DNA of 64,000 nucleotides from Unio delphinus (GCA_029339505.1 JAQISU010000155.1:17750001-17814000), one strand, 5' to 3'. Positions 47,386-59,375 are shown, counted from the first letter of the stretch. The notes: a model not told the origin generated them from the sequence alone. Made by a program: numbers and translations.

Positions 47386-48570
47386 ATATTAGGCTGGATC
47401 ATATTGTAATAATTAATTTTTTTTCAAATCATTTCATTTATTGTGGAACAATTTATGATGCCTTTGTTAAGTAATTAAATGTACATTCAAATCCTGCAAA
47501 ATAATGCATGTCTTTATTTTTTAAATGCTCTCCGCAAGTCCTCTTTGGCAAAAAAAATGATTGTTTCCTATTGAACTAGTTTGCATGCATTTTGTATCAC
47601 CTTTACTAATAGGGACTTCTGTCGCTGCTTACAATTGACCTGTCATATTAATAGATGTTTTTATAGTACATGTATGACAGGTCAATTGTAAGCAACAATA
47701 CGAGCCCCTGAAAAATACTGAAAGCCAAAGTGTTCAAATAAAAACGATAAATATCCCATGGAAAATGTTTGTACAATTTCTACAATTGTCCTGTTTGATA
47801 CCATTAAAGATGGGTTGTTTTTTCTTGAATGCAAAACAGTGAAAATTGTCTAATACGTCATCATCCTGATACACTTAATGTTATCATTTTCGTCGTCATC
47901 ATCATCATCATCATCATTATCGTCTGATTTCTGTTATGGAAAGAAACTACACTGAAAAGTTATGCTCAGAAGACCGGTTAGTGTTAAGTATTGACGATAA
48001 GAAATATAACTCTGTTGAAAGAAAATAAACAAGAATTCCATAATCAATATAATACAAATATTGCCGTACCTTATAGTTTGACAGTTGTTTCCTCACAAGA
48101 TTGCAAGAGACTAGCAAACTTCGTTGAAAATACCTGAAAGAAATGTCCAAATTGTTCAATTTATGGGACACTAACAATTTCGGTTGTTCATTCTGTTGTA
48201 TATGCGGGTTCAGAAATTAGAACAGCCGTATCTACCTAAAAGAGAGTTACTTGTGAAATTGTACATAAATGCTTCAATATAAAAAAAATCACGGATATGA
48301 TTTTTTTAAAATCTTCACTAGTATGATTTTTTTTAAAAAGAAAAGAATCGAATTCCGCATGGATAATTATAATAACTGACAACAATCTGTAAAACATTCA
48401 CAGAATAAATAAAAAGTTGTGCTTGTAATTTTCCAGTTTAGCTGGTCTAAATAATTCCCTTACATTTAAATCATAAGCAATGTTTTCAAAATCACATATC
48501 CCTTTTTACCCATCAGACCACATTTACCTTACACTTCTGAACTTCTTCAACTAAGTTCGCGTTACTATAT
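47386..48570. other. Foreign or expanded segment inside LINE ORF1
   Basis: Separates the zinc-knuckle part of ORF1 from its C-terminal part. It contains a perfect 21-bp inverted repeat (47627-47647 / 47673-47693) and an ATC microsatellite (47895-47925). No coding content or terminal repeats seen. Confidence 0.5.
47627..47693. repeat. Perfect 21-bp inverted repeat with 25-base loop
   Basis: GCTTACAATTGACCTGTCAT A pairs exactly with TATGACAGGTCAATTGTAAG C. It could be a small hairpin or the remnant ends of a short element. Confidence 0.85.
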
Positions 48571-49242
48571 TATTTTGTTTTTGGTTTGTGCAGTATTGTT
48601 TGGCCGTTCTGTAATTGAGGTATAAAGAATTCATAACCCCTATTATGGTGTGTTCCCTTATTGTAGCTGGGCAGTCTGGGGACGTGGGTAGGTGGGGCTC
48701 CGACAGTGTATGCACTTGTTTGGACTTACCCCTATGTTCTCCTCCACACGTATTACATCTGGTTGGAAACTTACAGCTTGATTTGTAATGTACCTAATGT
48801 TTACAGTTGGTGCAGAATCTAGGTTTATTAATGTAGGGTTCAGTTCGATACCTAGTTCCTGTTTTTCCCAACTTTATAAGGGGTGGTAGGGGGGTTGAGT
48901 TTTCTAATATTGTTACATTGGTTGTTTGTTGTTGTTTTTTTTTTTTTGTTGTATTTATTGCCAATTTTATAATTTTTGTCTATTTTACTGGTAGAATGGG
49001 CTACTTCCGTCAGGTAATCAGCCTACATTGGCTAATGTGACCGTAGTTGTGAAGAAAAAAAAAAGGTTAATTCGCCGGTTGGATTCAGGACATGGTCATT
49101 TAAGAGCTATGCGTTGGTAATTAACTGTCTTTTGAATGCATATGTATAGTGTTTCAGTCTTCTTGCGATTCTGAAGCGATAAAAGACTCGTGAGAAAATG
49201 TTGAATCGAGTGAAGGGTTGTGTTCACGCTTGCATTCCTTGT

Positions 49243-49333
<91 letters not shown>

Positions 49334-49860
49334 AAGGGTATTTCATTTTGTCAGACATTTCGCCGTACTTTATTGATTAAACGTCAGACTCCTGTGGTTT
49401 ATTGTACACGTTAATCAGTACTAAGGCTACTGGTTTCTTTACAGGAGAGGCGGCCATTATTAGGAAATTGGGGGTGGGTGAGTTAATTTGGCTGGTATCG
49501 CCTTTAATTAATGTGGCGTCCAGATTTTCTTCAGTGGAACTGCGGTCGTGCAAATTGAACTCTATTGGTGATAGCGGATTTAGTTTTTCCGCTTCCTTAC
49601 GTATTAAATTAAGCTCCGGTGTGGAGTAAACATGAAGTTTGGTTTGTCGCACCCCTTTTGTCTTCTGGGATTTAGCGGTGTTAATTTCTCCTATCATAGT
49701 ATCTTTAGTGGCTTCCTGAGTCAAAGTTGCATTTAAGCTTTGTACCCTTTTCTTGTGTTGGTTGCCAAGTCCAGCACTTTCGGCTTCTAGCTTGGAAAGC
49801 TTTCTTATTTTGGTTGGCGGCCATTTTGTTTTGAATTGGATAAATAATATTGCCTATTGA
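48571..49860 (-). pseudogene. I/Nimb-like LINE ORF1 (gag-like), N-terminal and zinc-knuckle part
   Basis: The N-terminal polar region spans about 49830-49377 (LHVYSTPELNLIRKEAEKL). Then comes an (AT)n expansion (49237-49326), a segment TEVAHSTSKIDKNYKIGNKY, and two CCHC-like knuckles near 48800: FCTNCKH*xHYKSSCKF and RCNTCGGEHRGKSK, followed by PDCPATIREH. Stops and frame changes show decay. Assignment to the same LINE rests on strand, order and zinc-knuckle style. Confidence 0.7.
49237..49326. repeat. (AT)n microsatellite within LINE ORF1
   Basis: About 45 AT units. Confidence 0.97.
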
Positions 49861-50854
49861 TAATTTTGTTTGAGACTTCAGTGATTATTTTTGGTAATAC
49901 TATCAGGCTAATACTGATAACTATTTAATAATATTATTAGCTAGAGAGAGTGAGAGATTGTTATTGGAAGCGGTTAATTTGCTGGACTTATTAATACAAG
50001 ATTGCGGCTTCGAAAAGGCAACCCAGGAATTTACTAGTATGATTCTTTGTCTTGTGAAGTATAATAATTGGCAAATTAAGTATTTAGTATGGACGCGGTA
50101 TTTTTTAGAGAAAAAGTGGTAGAGATAATTTGTTATTACACAGAGTTTTTGACTCCCGAAGGTTTAGTAATGGTGCCTGTTTTACTTAATTGGTGAGGTG
50201 GTTGAAGGCTTTCGGCTAGGCGGGCTGCTGAAGTGATGATTTGAGCTGGTGGTGGTGGCTGGCTGGCTGGTTAGCAGACGGGGATGAGGTGGCGGTTGAA
50301 GAGTTTGCGGAAACCAGAACACAAGCAAGAGGAAAGAAAAAAACCTTCGAAACTACACACTGTGGGGCGAAAACCTTGGTCCTTAACAGTGCTTTAAAGT
50401 CCAAGTAAAATTCCCCTTATTAACGATAGTGCTTTCGTTGATAAATGGCAAGGCGTGTGCAGTTTCGGTAGAAGAATAGGCCGTGTAGTCAGTATCCTGT
50501 AGATACGGCTTTATGGCAGATGGAAATCAGGCAACATGTGGCTTTGGTCCAGAGTGGTCCAGCACGTCTGTTCTTGTTAATAGTCGAGTGATTTAGTTTT
50601 AAACTTCTTTTCCAGTATGGTGTTTGTAACTCTAACTTCGGCGAGTTTTTCCATATGTTGGTTAGTGCCATGGTTATGCTGCGATGCACAGGATGTATGC
50701 GGTCCAACTGGAATGAAACTTAATCGATTCTGAAATTGTAGGTTCCGTTGACAAATAAACTGGTTGAATTTCTAACTAGTGCCACTTTGGGTTAATGTTT
50801 GCAATAGCTTCAAAACCTCTTTCCTATTTCTTTAGTGTCAATGAATTCAAGCAA
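49861..50854. other. Probable LINE 5' UTR and unassigned sequence
   Basis: The upper edge of the minus-strand LINE is not defined. A minus ORF at 50216-50404 is Ser/Gln/Ala-rich and not recognisable. Nothing else seen. Confidence 0.35.
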
Positions 50855-52030
50855 TTAAATTATTTTATCAGCACCGCTCGCGACACCACTTACTATTGAT
50901 ATCGTCCAGAAAACAATTCCGCTTGTGGTTGCAATTTCCGTCACACCAAGGCCAACGGTTGTTACTTCAGAGATTTCAAAAACTGCATCGGAGACAAGAT
51001 AGACACGCTTGTATTTCACATATAGCGGTTCTATTAATGATTTCAATGCGTTTGTTCCGCTTCGATTATTCTTTCACGTTGCTAATATTGACGGTGTTTC
51101 ATGGCTGTTTTATTAATAACGTGATCGCGAACAATATTTGCTCTACAGGCTAGCCCTGTACAAGTGCGAGAAGCGTGTGCAATCTTAAGCAAATGCCATT
51201 TTTTACTGGTAAAACTGTCATTCGATCATACAAAATATCTGCCTAAGAACATTTAACTCTTGGACGATTGTGCATTGGGTAGATGGGCTAGTACCATGTT
51301 CATACAGGACCATATTGCACCTGTGCTTTGTGTTTGAAGCGATCGTTCTGGTTATCAAAAATAATTTCACTGATATGTGCGTCTTTGTTAACTAACGGCG
51401 GAGATTTGTATTTTCTTAGCTGAGTCACTGTTGGTTTAAAATAACTGAGTTCTGTCGGGATGGACTTGTCAGTAAATATCACTTCCTCGTTGTAGAAAAC
51501 ATTCTTGGGCAGAGGCGTAGCTATGATATTTTGCGCCCGGGGACGAACTATAAAATTGGCGCCCCAGCGCCCTCCACGTTTAATCACATTTTTCTATTAC
51601 CCTTGTTTACTTATTATAATGTAACGTTGTAAGCCTCATTTTGGCGCCCCTGTACCTTGGTGCCCGGGGACATATGTACCTCCTGCCTCCCCCCCTCCCC
51701 TAGCTACGCCTCTGTTCTTGGGGGTTTTCATGTCTGGCGTTTCAATGCGTGACTGAATGCTTTCACGTAATAAGGCAATAATTCCAAGCTTCGCATATTA
51801 GTTTGATCCCAATTATTAATTTCTATTTGGTTCTTAACAAAATTCTATTTCAGTGTATTCGAGGGTTGGATAACGCCACTTTCATGCAGATATGCATCGA
51901 AAAGTGGAGCCAAAGTACTATCGATGCTAATGTATCTAGTTAGCTGTTCCAATGCCCTATCTGTAAATTCCACACGCTCATCAACGCGGTGAGAATCCAC
52001 AACTTATATGAAATTATTGTTGTTGTTGTT
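50855..52030 (-). pseudogene. Decayed coding relic of unidentified family, split by a MITE
   Basis: Minus strand, frame-shifted but clearly protein-like. About 52010-51720 reads VDERVEFTDRALEQLTRYIS, then APLFDAYLHESGVIQPS and LELLPYYVKAFSHALKRQT. The MITE follows, then KNVFYNEEVIFTDKSIPTEL and NKDAHISEIIFDNQNDRF. A second unit near 51170-50855 contains HVINKTAMKHRQY, SLIEPLYVKYKRVYLVSDAV and a Gly/Ile/Ala-rich hydrophobic segment (TTVGLGVTEIATTSGIVFWT). Stops are present in all parts. I do not recognise the family. A soluble helical protein next to a hydrophobic protein would fit a mobile or virus-like element, but this is speculation. Confidence 0.45.
51510..51714. mobile_element. 205-bp hAT-type non-autonomous element (MITE)
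   Basis: Terminal inverted repeats CAGAGGCGTAGCTA ... TAGCTACGCCTCTG. A perfect 8-bp target duplication TTCTTGGG lies at 51502-51509 and 51715-51722. TIRs starting CAG and 8-bp duplications are hAT hallmarks. No coding capacity. Confidence 0.93.
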
Positions 52031-52034
52031 ATTG

Positions 52035-52205
52035 TTGTTGTTGTTGTAGGGTTTAACGCTGTTTTTCAGCACACGATAAGCTATATATGGCGGCCAGTAT
52101 TATTGGTGGAGGAATAACAAGGGAAAAAAAACCCGGAAAGAACCACCGACCCACGAGAAGCTACTGGCAAGCTTTCTCACATAACTACATTTGCTGAATC
52201 TTAGT
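52035..52205 (-). repeat. tRNA-derived SINE copy, minus orientation
   Basis: Contains GAGAAAGCTTGCCAGTAGCT, TGGGTCGGTGG and the ATACTGGCCGCC segment in reverse. Its 3' tail is a (CAA)n run, seen as (GTT)n at 52016-52048. The tRNA head is missing beyond the GATTCAGC segment. Confidence 0.8.
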
Positions 52206-52639
52206 TATAAGAAATAACAAACCTTAAACACAAATGTCAAAGATGATTGATAATGCTTCACCACCAACATCTGCTCCGCACATCTCAATTATTTCATCCG
52301 TATTGATCATAATTGAGCCTGCAACAAAAAGGTTTGGGATGACGTATCATTGTGATCTGACCTAAATAAAGAATCTCTATATCTAATTTATATCTTAGCT
52401 GCAGCATTGTGATTTTCCGGTGATTGTTTTTGATCTACTGATTGAATACTAACAGATACCACGTGTTAGTGGACGATTATATGATAATAAATATAATACT
52501 TTGATTCATCAGCTTCAAATCTAAAATCACCACTACGATGAAACCAGCCAGTATTTATAATTGTTACACCAGATACTCTAGAGGTTACTAGCTGCTCCTC
52601 CTGTTCTCGGTATATTCCAAATTGTATTATGAAGAAACT

Positions 52640-52855
52640 TAACTTAGCACGGGGGGAGGGGAGTTGTTGCGTAGGTACGAGTCACAGATTCGGCCAATGT
52701 AGATATGTGAGAAAGCTTGCCAGTAGCTTCTCGTGGGTCGGTGGTTCTTTCCAGTGGTTTTCACCGGGTTCTTCCTCCACCATTAATACTGGCCGCCATG
52801 TATAGCCTATTGTGTACTGAAAAATGGCGTTAAACCCAACAGCAATAAACTTAGC
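52640..52855 (+). repeat. tRNA-derived SINE copy, plus orientation
   Basis: TACGAGTCACAGATTCGGCC, GAGAAAGCTTGCCAGTAGCT, GGGTTCTTCCTCCACCATTA, ATGTATAGCCTATTGTGTAC, AATGGCGTTAAACCCAACAG. Faces the minus-strand copy 435 bases away. Confidence 0.82.
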
Positions 52856-55780
52856 AGTTTTTGCCGAGAATCTGACTGCGTCAGCCACGACCTTATTTAT
52901 GTATTATACCCACTTATTGTTTGTTCGCATCATCATCATCATCGATGGGTTCTTACATCAGCTTAAGTCGAGTTAAATTCATGATATGATATTTATTTAT
53001 TTCATTCTCAGGCATTATAACTTTAAAATTCGTATTTATGACGACCTAGTCTTTGATAAATTCCACAGACACACCAAAGCCTTGGAACCTCCTGACTTCA
53101 CCGATTCTGGTCTTGTTCTTTGCAACAGCGCCTCGCAACATTTTAACACTATCTTGATTGTTATTGTAATTTTTTTAATGATTTCCAATTGTATTGTGAA
53201 AAATCTCAAGCTCAACTGGGTCAACATGAATGACCCAGCTGATAATCTCAGTCGAACACGCTTTGATGGCATACGTGCACAGATCCACGTCAGTGCAACA
53301 TTAGGCTGAGTAGCGTTCGTAAATGTTAAAACTATGTATTTTGTATATGAACCGAACTTTCTGAGTGACATGTAAAATCGAGAAGTGTTCGTAATGTTGG
53401 TACACGCAAGAGTTCATTAACAAAATGCACATATATTGACCCGTCCAATCGAATTTGTAACGGTAAAGTTTAATAACACAGTGGTTTTCGTCCGCCAAGG
53501 GCGCTAGTTCCACAGTTAAACAATAACTGACTTCAACTGACAATGCAAATCCGTACGCGTCAAAAGCTGCCCAATGAGTGACAAGTCCTGTTGTCTACAG
53601 TTTCCCTTGTTCCTTGAATCACTTATGAATGTTGATTTCGCATAAAGACATCCCAGAATTTTTGAGTCACTATGCCGTCTTAAGTAACTTAAAACTGAAT
53701 ATTGGTTAACGGAAGCGATGCCTTTTGCGATTTATATCTGGTGGTCAGAAATCTCGACACGAGAATGTTCTCCGAGTTGTCCCTGCTAATCGAATGACTT
53801 TTCCTTTCAATGTTCGTTTGCAAGAAGCAATAAGGTCTCCAGGTGCCTTTCTCAAAGAAGTTCTGGATGGTGTTCCAATGGTCGTCAACGTAACTGCTTT
53901 TCCAGCCTCAGCAGCTAACAACGTTGGATTGGCCGAAATCAATGCAAATCGTTCATTAGCTTTATCCATTGATGTCACGGTGTTGTTAGTTTCTTTGGCC
54001 GCATTAAGCTTATGAAAATGTGTTTGAGTCAAACAATATGATTCATTTACAGTTGTTCTGTGGAAAACCTAAACGTGACCCCATCATTGTATCATTCTGC
54101 GCTCCTACTTTTTCGTTACTTGCTCTGTACTTAGGCAAACATTAACTTCATTATATAATATTATTTCTGATTATACTGTTTACTAACATCTATAATGACA
54201 GACTTTCCACAGGCACCTACTCGACCACCTACCCCACCCAACAGCATCATCTTATCAGACAGAATTACAGCAATGCATGTGTAACCACATGAGATGGGTG
54301 TAACGGCAGCAGGATTGCCATCGGGACCTCCGTTATACGGAAACGAACGTATAGGTGTGATAATTGGCGATCTATGTGCCTGTGAGACTCAACATTATAT
54401 AAGAGCCATTATGTAACTACGGATGTAATGTTATAGATCATGTAAAACCATTTTGGGTCACATGACCGGACATGGTAAATTCCACAGTGATAACAATATG
54501 ACTCTTAAATCTTGAAGGTAATACTATTACACTCACTGATGAAGCGTTCATATGGTTCCAGCATGCATATTTGATAAACCGTTTACGTCCCAGTTTGGCT
54601 TATATGCTTGGAATAATTGCCTGGTAATCATAAAAATAACGAGAACTCTTATACTACTTAAACCCTTGAACGTCTTGTTCCTGACATACTCATTTGCCTC
54701 AACAATGATAGTGGCTGTGATTGTCGACATTTTTTCCCCTCATCTATTGGTGCAGTTTCACTTCGGTTAGCATGCATAATAATGTTGACATTTAATCATG
54801 CTGTTCTTGTATGAAGCTCTCTCACATTCAGACGTGGTACAACTGTAATAGCCAATAATGACATGCATGTCAACTTTTCTTTCTTGCACCTCCTGCAATA
54901 TGAATTAGACGATCATGCGCAAATTGTTGCAGTTGTTGTACTGTTGCTGCAACTAGTTCTCTTGGGAATGTTGTTGCACAATTAGGTTTAATTTATGTTC
55001 GGTTCTAAACAACATACGTATGTCAACGTTTCGCATACGACTCGATATCCGTATTTGACTACTGCGACATTTCCCACAACTGACTAATGGTTAGTAACAA
55101 TATGCATACTGCGACATAAGGAAAATCTTTGTTGAATTTTTAGTACCGACATTATTTTGTCAAACTTGCAAATGCCGTCAATAAAGGTTGCATTTTTATT
55201 TTGCCAGAATCAGAACCCTGGCTATTATTTCAATAACTGTATATTTCAGATCGACGTCGTCAGGACATTCAACTATCACAGTATTGGATGTTTCTAAATT
55301 GTAGCGTGTTTTTACAATCTTAGGTTCAGCGTCGCGTACAATAATATTCGCGAACAGAACCGCAGGGCTGGCAGAGCTGATTAGGACAATTGTTACTCCG
55401 ACACCGTTTTTAAGACCTGGTTGAGCCTCAGTACCGATAAGCGTTGTAAGAAAAAATTTATTTACAGTATTCTTACTGGCAAGTTGTGCCTCAGAATTAA
55501 TGATTCCCAATGTATACTACATTGCATGGATTACGTCCTGATGTAATTGAATTGTATATATTACAAAATGTCTTCTCCGATAGAAATAACATGTGTTTTC
55601 GAATGATGGTATACGTAATTTCTGGCGTATGTACTCCTCACCGAATAAATAGGGTTGTAGAAATACTATACAGGATCGGCTAATTACACTGTATGACTGC
55701 GAGTCAAATTGTTATAATGTTAGTCATTGGCCACTTCCTCCCAATCCATATATCAATTTACCTATGGTTTCAAATTCATT
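52856..55780. other. Long unassigned stretch with small ORFs
   Basis: ORFs of 80-111 codons occur on both strands (53036-53543, 53725-54032, 55196-55510 minus) but show no domain I can name and no splice-linked structure. No shared repeats recognised here. Confidence 0.4.
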
Positions 55781-55782
55781 TG

Positions 55783-56228
55783 TAAGAGGCCGCAGTAGGA
55801 ATCAGAAAACAATTAATAGTTCAGGATCGGTACCCACGAATGTAGTACTAGCCTAAGTTAAATCATGTTTTCCTGTTTCTTTTGGTGAGTTTACAAGAGT
55901 TAGATTTACGCATTACTGATACGTATTTAATTGTTTATGGTTTAAAAAATGAGCTTATGGTCTGGTTGTCTGTGTGCGATTCGGCGACAGTGTACTGTGA
56001 GCAACAAGGTATTGGTGATGATCCGGAAGTGAAATGTGTGTTCGAGCCTCTCAAAAGAAAAAAAAAATGCCGGTGAACCTATGACAAAAACTTCACTGTG
56101 AAATCATCTTTGAAGGTATTTTAGATTAGCATACGATTTTTATTGATTGTCACACAGTGAAAAGTTCAGTACCGAGAAACAAATGTAGAGAATATACAGC
56201 AAAATTAACTGTTTTAGGTCCTGCAAAG
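55783..56228 (+). repeat. Diverged inverted copy of the 60.4-kb terminal repeat
   Basis: Matches the reverse complement of 60395-60860: CAATTAATAGTTCAGGATCG, GTACCCACGAATGTAGTACT, TTGGTGATGATCCGGAAGTG, AAAAAATGCCGGTGAACC, TGATTGTCACACAGTGAAAA, AGGTCCTGCA. Many substitutions. It could be a solo LTR of the same family. Confidence 0.8.
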
Positions 56229-57366
56229 TAAAGCGCTGTAGTCCAATGCTTTTTTTTTGTCAACGTTTGAATTTCCCAATTTTGTTTTTCGAATCTAGTC
56301 AAAGAAAAAACTATTTTCAAAAAAACTAAGAGATGTTTTGATTGATTCTGTCAAATCAATTTACTCATTTTTTTAAATAAAGGCATGAAGTGTGAATGCC
56401 TTCCAATTTAGTGTTTACATTAACTTCTTTGCATGATACTCTGTTTATAGAAGTTAATATAAAGTAGTTATCTGACCAGAAATAAACGCAAATGGACACG
56501 ATCACGTGATTATGTTCTGGGCCAATAAAAATCTTAATTTCATTTATAAACTGTTGCAACTGCAATTATTCTTACCTTAACGTATCTTTGGTGATTCCGT
56601 AGATCATAATATTAAAGATTTATCTTAAATTTAAGTTATCTTTTATGATCTTGAGTCCTGCTAGATGTATTATATTCACTAATTACAGCATCAGTATTGT
56701 CAATAGAGTATCCGCCGTTCGATTCATTCACACTGGGAAACATACTCAACATCGGCAACTTCATTTCTCCCGAACTACAAGATATTACAATTGACTTGAA
56801 CCGTTTTCTTCTGCTATAAGAGGCCATGTCTAAGTTGTTGCGCGTCTAATACCTAAGTTGATTAATTTATCAACAACCTCTAAATGGATATTTGAAAAGT
56901 CATACATCTTCTGCGCCTCTTTAACCAACCAGCATGAGGTGTTTGAACGAAACAACGATTTAAGAATTGTAAATACTCATAAATTCTCTAAAACTTCTAT
57001 ATGCATAAACCCATAAGGTTTTTGCAATTTATACAATATACCGCAGTGATTCTTTAATATATTCTAATGCGATCTCTACAAAATGTAACACAATTTTTGT
57101 TCCTGGGTAGTAAGTGCTATTTCATAATTGCTTTTGCATAAAAAGTTTAGAAAATAAATATTATGCCACACAAACTTGGCTTTTGTGACCAGAACAGTAC
57201 AGTGATATTTTGAAATTTACAACTTTCCAATGAGAACAAAGGGCGAATTTGTGTCTTTTCGTTCACATAAAGCCTGAAACAAATATGAATCAAAATTAAG
57301 ATCTATTTATACAAAAATAATACAAAAATGACAACAAAAAATGAAGAAGCGAGTAATATTTCGAGA
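56229..57366. other. Unannotated AT-rich stretch
   Basis: A 63-codon minus ORF (56636-56827) begins with a good start context (GACATGG) but has no recognisable motif. Nothing else seen. Confidence 0.35.
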
Positions 57367-57367
57367 T

Positions 57368-58600
57368 TTACGATAGGTAATACTGTAAATCGCTTTCACT
57401 ATGCGGCCCCGAAATGTAGTATCCCATCATGTTCTCGTTATACTGTGCTTGGTAGCGGCGTTCAAAGTCCAGTATATCCTGGTGGAAACGCTTCGAGTAT
57501 GCTTCCGTGTTCTTCTTGAATTTATCAAGATAAGCATCAAGGATATGGACTTTAAGGGATACCTTGAAGCCCATTGTGCAGTAGTTCTTTGCAGAAGTCT
57601 CAACCAGCTCCACATAATTTTCGGCCTTGTGATTGCCCAAGAAGCCCCAAACCGTTACGACAAAGCGGTTTAAAGCCGCTTTCTCCTTACTAGTGAGCTT
57701 CTTGTGGAATTCATTCCACTCCAAGATCTTCTTTAACTGTGGTCCGACGAAGATCGGCTTTGACCTTTGCCTCAGACAGCCCAGGGAAGAGGTATTGATG
57801 TTACTTGAAGGCTGCCAACTCCTTATCTATCGCTCTAACAAACTGTTTCATAAGCCCCAATTTGATTTGCAGTGGTGACATCAACACCTTCTTGGGGTCC
57901 ACCAGTGGCTGACGTTGTTCCTCCCCACAGAGAACTCGGTCTGTTGTAACCAGTCCCGCCTGTAGTCGTGCGCCTTGATGTCAATGATGTCCTAAAGGCA
58001 AAGATAGCTGAGAAACTTGGTAAAACCGTACTGGAGACCTATCAGGAATGCCACCATTTTGAAGTTTCAGATGGCCTCACAGCCATACTCATTATACTTC
58101 AAGGCGTCCAGCAAGGTTTTAAAGTTGTTGTAGTCCTCTTTGAGCTGCACCGAGTGGAAGGGTCCACCCTGCAGAAGTAGTAGTTGCTTGAGTGGTCAGT
58201 GGGTTCCCGCAAATACATTTTATTTCACCCATGACTAATATGTAAGAGATTCTCGAAACATTTTTCATATATGATGTATTTTTGTCAATAACAATGAAAA
58301 TTGTAAAACCTTTTAAAATGAAAAACTTGTATAAAAAATAATTTTAAAAAAAACTTTGATAAAGTTCTGAGCAACAATTGTCCATCTTACTTCCAGAGTT
58401 GTTTTTGTTCTTCAGTGCTTGCAGGTAAAATGAGGTGCCCAGAGGTTGTCTCGATTCCCGACAGGCGGGCCGAAATATGCCTTGTATGCTTCACACATCT
58501 TAGCAGATGCTTCCACGGAGTACTTTGTCGTCCTCGTCTTGATAAATTGGACGCAGACATAGCAAAATGACTACCGGATGCTTTCTGCTTGTTGATGCCA
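57368..58600 (-). pseudogene. Broken member of a dispersed invertebrate repeat-associated ORF family
   Basis: The minus strand gives, across frameshifts: an N-terminal zinc-type segment near 58590-58400 (VQFIKTRTTKYSVEASAKMC, AYFGPPVGNRD, LWAPHFTCKH); FKMVAFLIGLQYGFTKFL (near 58040); MSPLQIKLGLMKQFV and FPGLSEAKVKA; then an open 118-codon frame (57724-57368) with SKEKAALNRFVVTVWGFLGN, VSLKVHILDAYLDKFKKN and FHQDILDFERRYQAQYNEN. Known: proteins with LKVHFLHSHL and ERFHQDI..ERRYQG blocks recur as multicopy, usually uncharacterised ORFs in arthropods, cnidarians and molluscs. Function unknown. At least four frameshifts make this copy dead. Confidence 0.75.
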
Positions 58601-58640
58601 TCTCCACTTAGGCAACTGGAACTACACTGAACTGGCTGGA

Positions 58641-59375
58641 ATGAATGAATATTTAATTAAAGTGCTTCGTAAACTAAGTACATTTAGCACTATTATATCT
58701 GGCATAGCCAGTTATTTAATTAACCCCAAAGGGGAAGGAATGATGCCACATCCCAAGGACGTTTATGCACACTATGTGCTATTTAATTTGGTCATGTGGC
58801 GCCCCTATTGAGGGGCTATCGACATGAATGTAAGACCATGGGTGAGTGGTAATAGACCCAACACACACTCAACCCAATTCAGCCAATCAGGTGAAGGATA
58901 CTAGATGTGCAATGGCACAAAATAATAACGAGTGAAAAATAGTCTTCATATATCGTCTTGTTGAGAGTTTCTGGTCGTGGCAAAGAAGTCTCGGAAGCCA
59001 GCCCCTGGATGTTGTTAGCCTTGAAACGCACTAGCCATACTTATTTCAAATCGTGTTTAGTTTTACTAATGTGAAAATACCAATAACGTGTTAGCCACCT
59101 GTGCAATTAATTCAAATCCATAAAGTCGTAGAATTTTCCATCTTTCCTAACATTACCAATGTTTCTAGTACAAAAATGTACATATTGTAAATCCCTAACG
59201 AGTTTGAATGCTACATTTGTCTTTGCGACAATAAGTGTAGTCACTGTTTGGTGAGAATAGCTTGTTAATTTTGAGCGGTGGGTTCAAAAATGACCAAGTC
59301 AGGTTTTGTAAAATAGATTGTTCGAAAAGGGCTATCTTACCAAATGAGAACCCTATATTCAGGCAAATGAAAGTA
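58641..59375 (+). repeat. Unclassified dispersed repeat, copy 2
   Basis: Same family as 39317-40075: ATGCCACATCCCAAGGACGT, CCCCTATTGAGGGGCTATCG, CATGAATGTAAGACC, TAGCCATACTTATTTCAAAT, CCAATGTTTCTAGTAC, TACCAAATGAGAACC. Confidence 0.85.

Noticed and set aside
53036..53543. Overlapping ORFs of 80-111 aa on both strands
   Set aside because: No motif, no splice support and no codon bias evident. Could be chance.
53725..54032. Opposed ORFs of about 95 aa
   Set aside because: Mutual antisense shadows with hydrophobic or alanine-rich content. Neither has a recognisable family.
55196..55510. 104-aa minus ORF
   Set aside because: Protein-like composition, but no family recognised and no neighbouring exon. 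Too weak to call a gene.
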